7,475 bases of DNA from Prevotellaceae bacterium. GTDB taxonomy: Bacteria; Bacteroidota; Bacteroidia; Bacteroidales; UBA932. The notes beneath the pieces were generated by a model. It was given only the letters and a program-made list of their open reading frames with translations, made no database searches and was not told where the DNA came from. A program made the position numbers and the translations under genes. The DNA is taken from contig JAITKY010000247.1 of the NCBI GenBank assembly GCA_031278135.1, positions 1 through 7,475 of the forward strand. Reading direction: 5' to 3'. This document shows, piece after piece, positions 7,233 through 7,475 of this stretch (the stretch's first letter is position 1; each line of letters opens with the position of its first letter).

Positions 7233-7278
7233 ATTTACTGTGATTTACTGTGGATGAGTGATGAGTGTCATGTGTCAT
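7233..7278. repeat. Three consecutive short tandem duplications
   Basis: ATTTACTGTG is repeated perfectly head to tail at 7233-7242 and 7243-7252. GATGAGT follows twice at 7253-7259 and 7260-7266. GTGTCAT then occurs twice at 7265-7271 and 7272-7278, overlapping the previous unit by two bases. Almost every base of this 46-bp stretch belongs to a two-copy tandem repeat. It lies 60-106 bp upstream of the uvrB start, in non-coding DNA. It may be a record of replication slippage or a set of regulator half-sites; nothing in the sequence decides which. Confidence 0.7.
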
Positions 7279-7383
7279 TGCTGCAATACTGTATGCCCGA
7301 CTTTAATAAGTGGAACTCTCATCATAAACAGTGTTAGACATTTCGAATCTCTTTATAAGTTGGGTTAAGTCGTTATATTTTAT

Positions 7384-7475
7384 TTATTTTGTGTCTTTTA
7401 ATTCAATAATATGCGCGCTGGAATAGATTTTTTTCAGACTGTCGATTGCATTGTTTGAACTTTTCAGCGAAGGGT
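7384..7475 (-). CDS. Possible C-terminal end of an unidentified gene (partial)
   Basis: On the minus strand a frame is open from the window edge for 29 codons to a TAA at 7386-7384, reading PSLKSSNNAIDSLKKIYSS and continuing to a DTK end. The lysine/serine-rich amphipathic character and mixed codon use look like a genuine protein tail, and the same-strand position ahead of uvrB is plausible. However, 29 open codons in DNA of this composition are not strong evidence, no domain is recognisable, and no terminator follows it. The 211 bp between it and uvrB (7173-7383) contain no gene that I can support. Confidence 0.35.
   Translation of the reverse strand, partial: PSLKSSNNAIDSLKKIYSSAHIIELKDTK

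Noticed and set aside
7302..7341. Tiny minus-strand frame starting ATG TCT AAC between the putative partial gene and uvrB
   Set aside because: Only 12 codons, with no leader signal or recognisable peptide motif; expected by chance.

Overview
The window looks like an ordinary chromosomal segment of a member of the Bacteroidota, probably of the order Bacteroidales. The evidence is: promoter-like sites matching the phylum's -33 TTTG / -7 TAnnTTTG pattern; AT-rich leaders mostly without a Shine-Dalgarno sequence; a porin of the type common in gut Bacteroidales; an imelysin-like lipoprotein in the circularly permuted arrangement described from Bacteroides ovatus; and a UvrB with the QTAGRAARN form of helicase motif VI. 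This placement rests on sequence style and family recognition, not on a database search.

Layout. Positions 1-333 are a non-coding leader with a pair of 14-bp direct repeats, a perfect 8+8 bp palindrome and a good promoter. Next comes a two-gene + strand unit: an outer-membrane porin (334-1623) and, 51 bp later, an imelysin-like lipoprotein (1675-2886). It is closed by a clear hairpin/T-tract terminator (2916-2952). A second promoter (TAccTTTG at 3011-3018) precedes a membrane-anchored LTA-synthase/MdoB-type sulfatase-fold transferase with a GTG start (3065-5032). A long hairpin (15-bp perfect core) lies between this gene and the convergent uvrB gene (5166-7172, minus strand). The remaining 7173-7475 holds a cluster of short tandem duplications and what may be the last 29 codons of another minus-strand gene.

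How the genes relate. The porin and imelysin-like protein plausibly form a small cell-envelope uptake module, probably for iron or another metal: the porin would admit the substrate and the lipoprotein would act at the periplasmic side or surface. The palindrome next to the promoter is the best candidate operator. The transferase would move a phosphoglycerol- or phosphoethanolamine-type head group on the outer face of the inner membrane. UvrB is core nucleotide excision repair and is functionally unrelated to its neighbours here.

I see no phage, insertion sequence, CRISPR array, tRNA or rRNA, and no evidence for a wholly new system. The items most worth a second look are the regulatory DNA ahead of the porin, the porin/permuted-imelysin pairing, and the tandem-duplication cluster upstream of uvrB.
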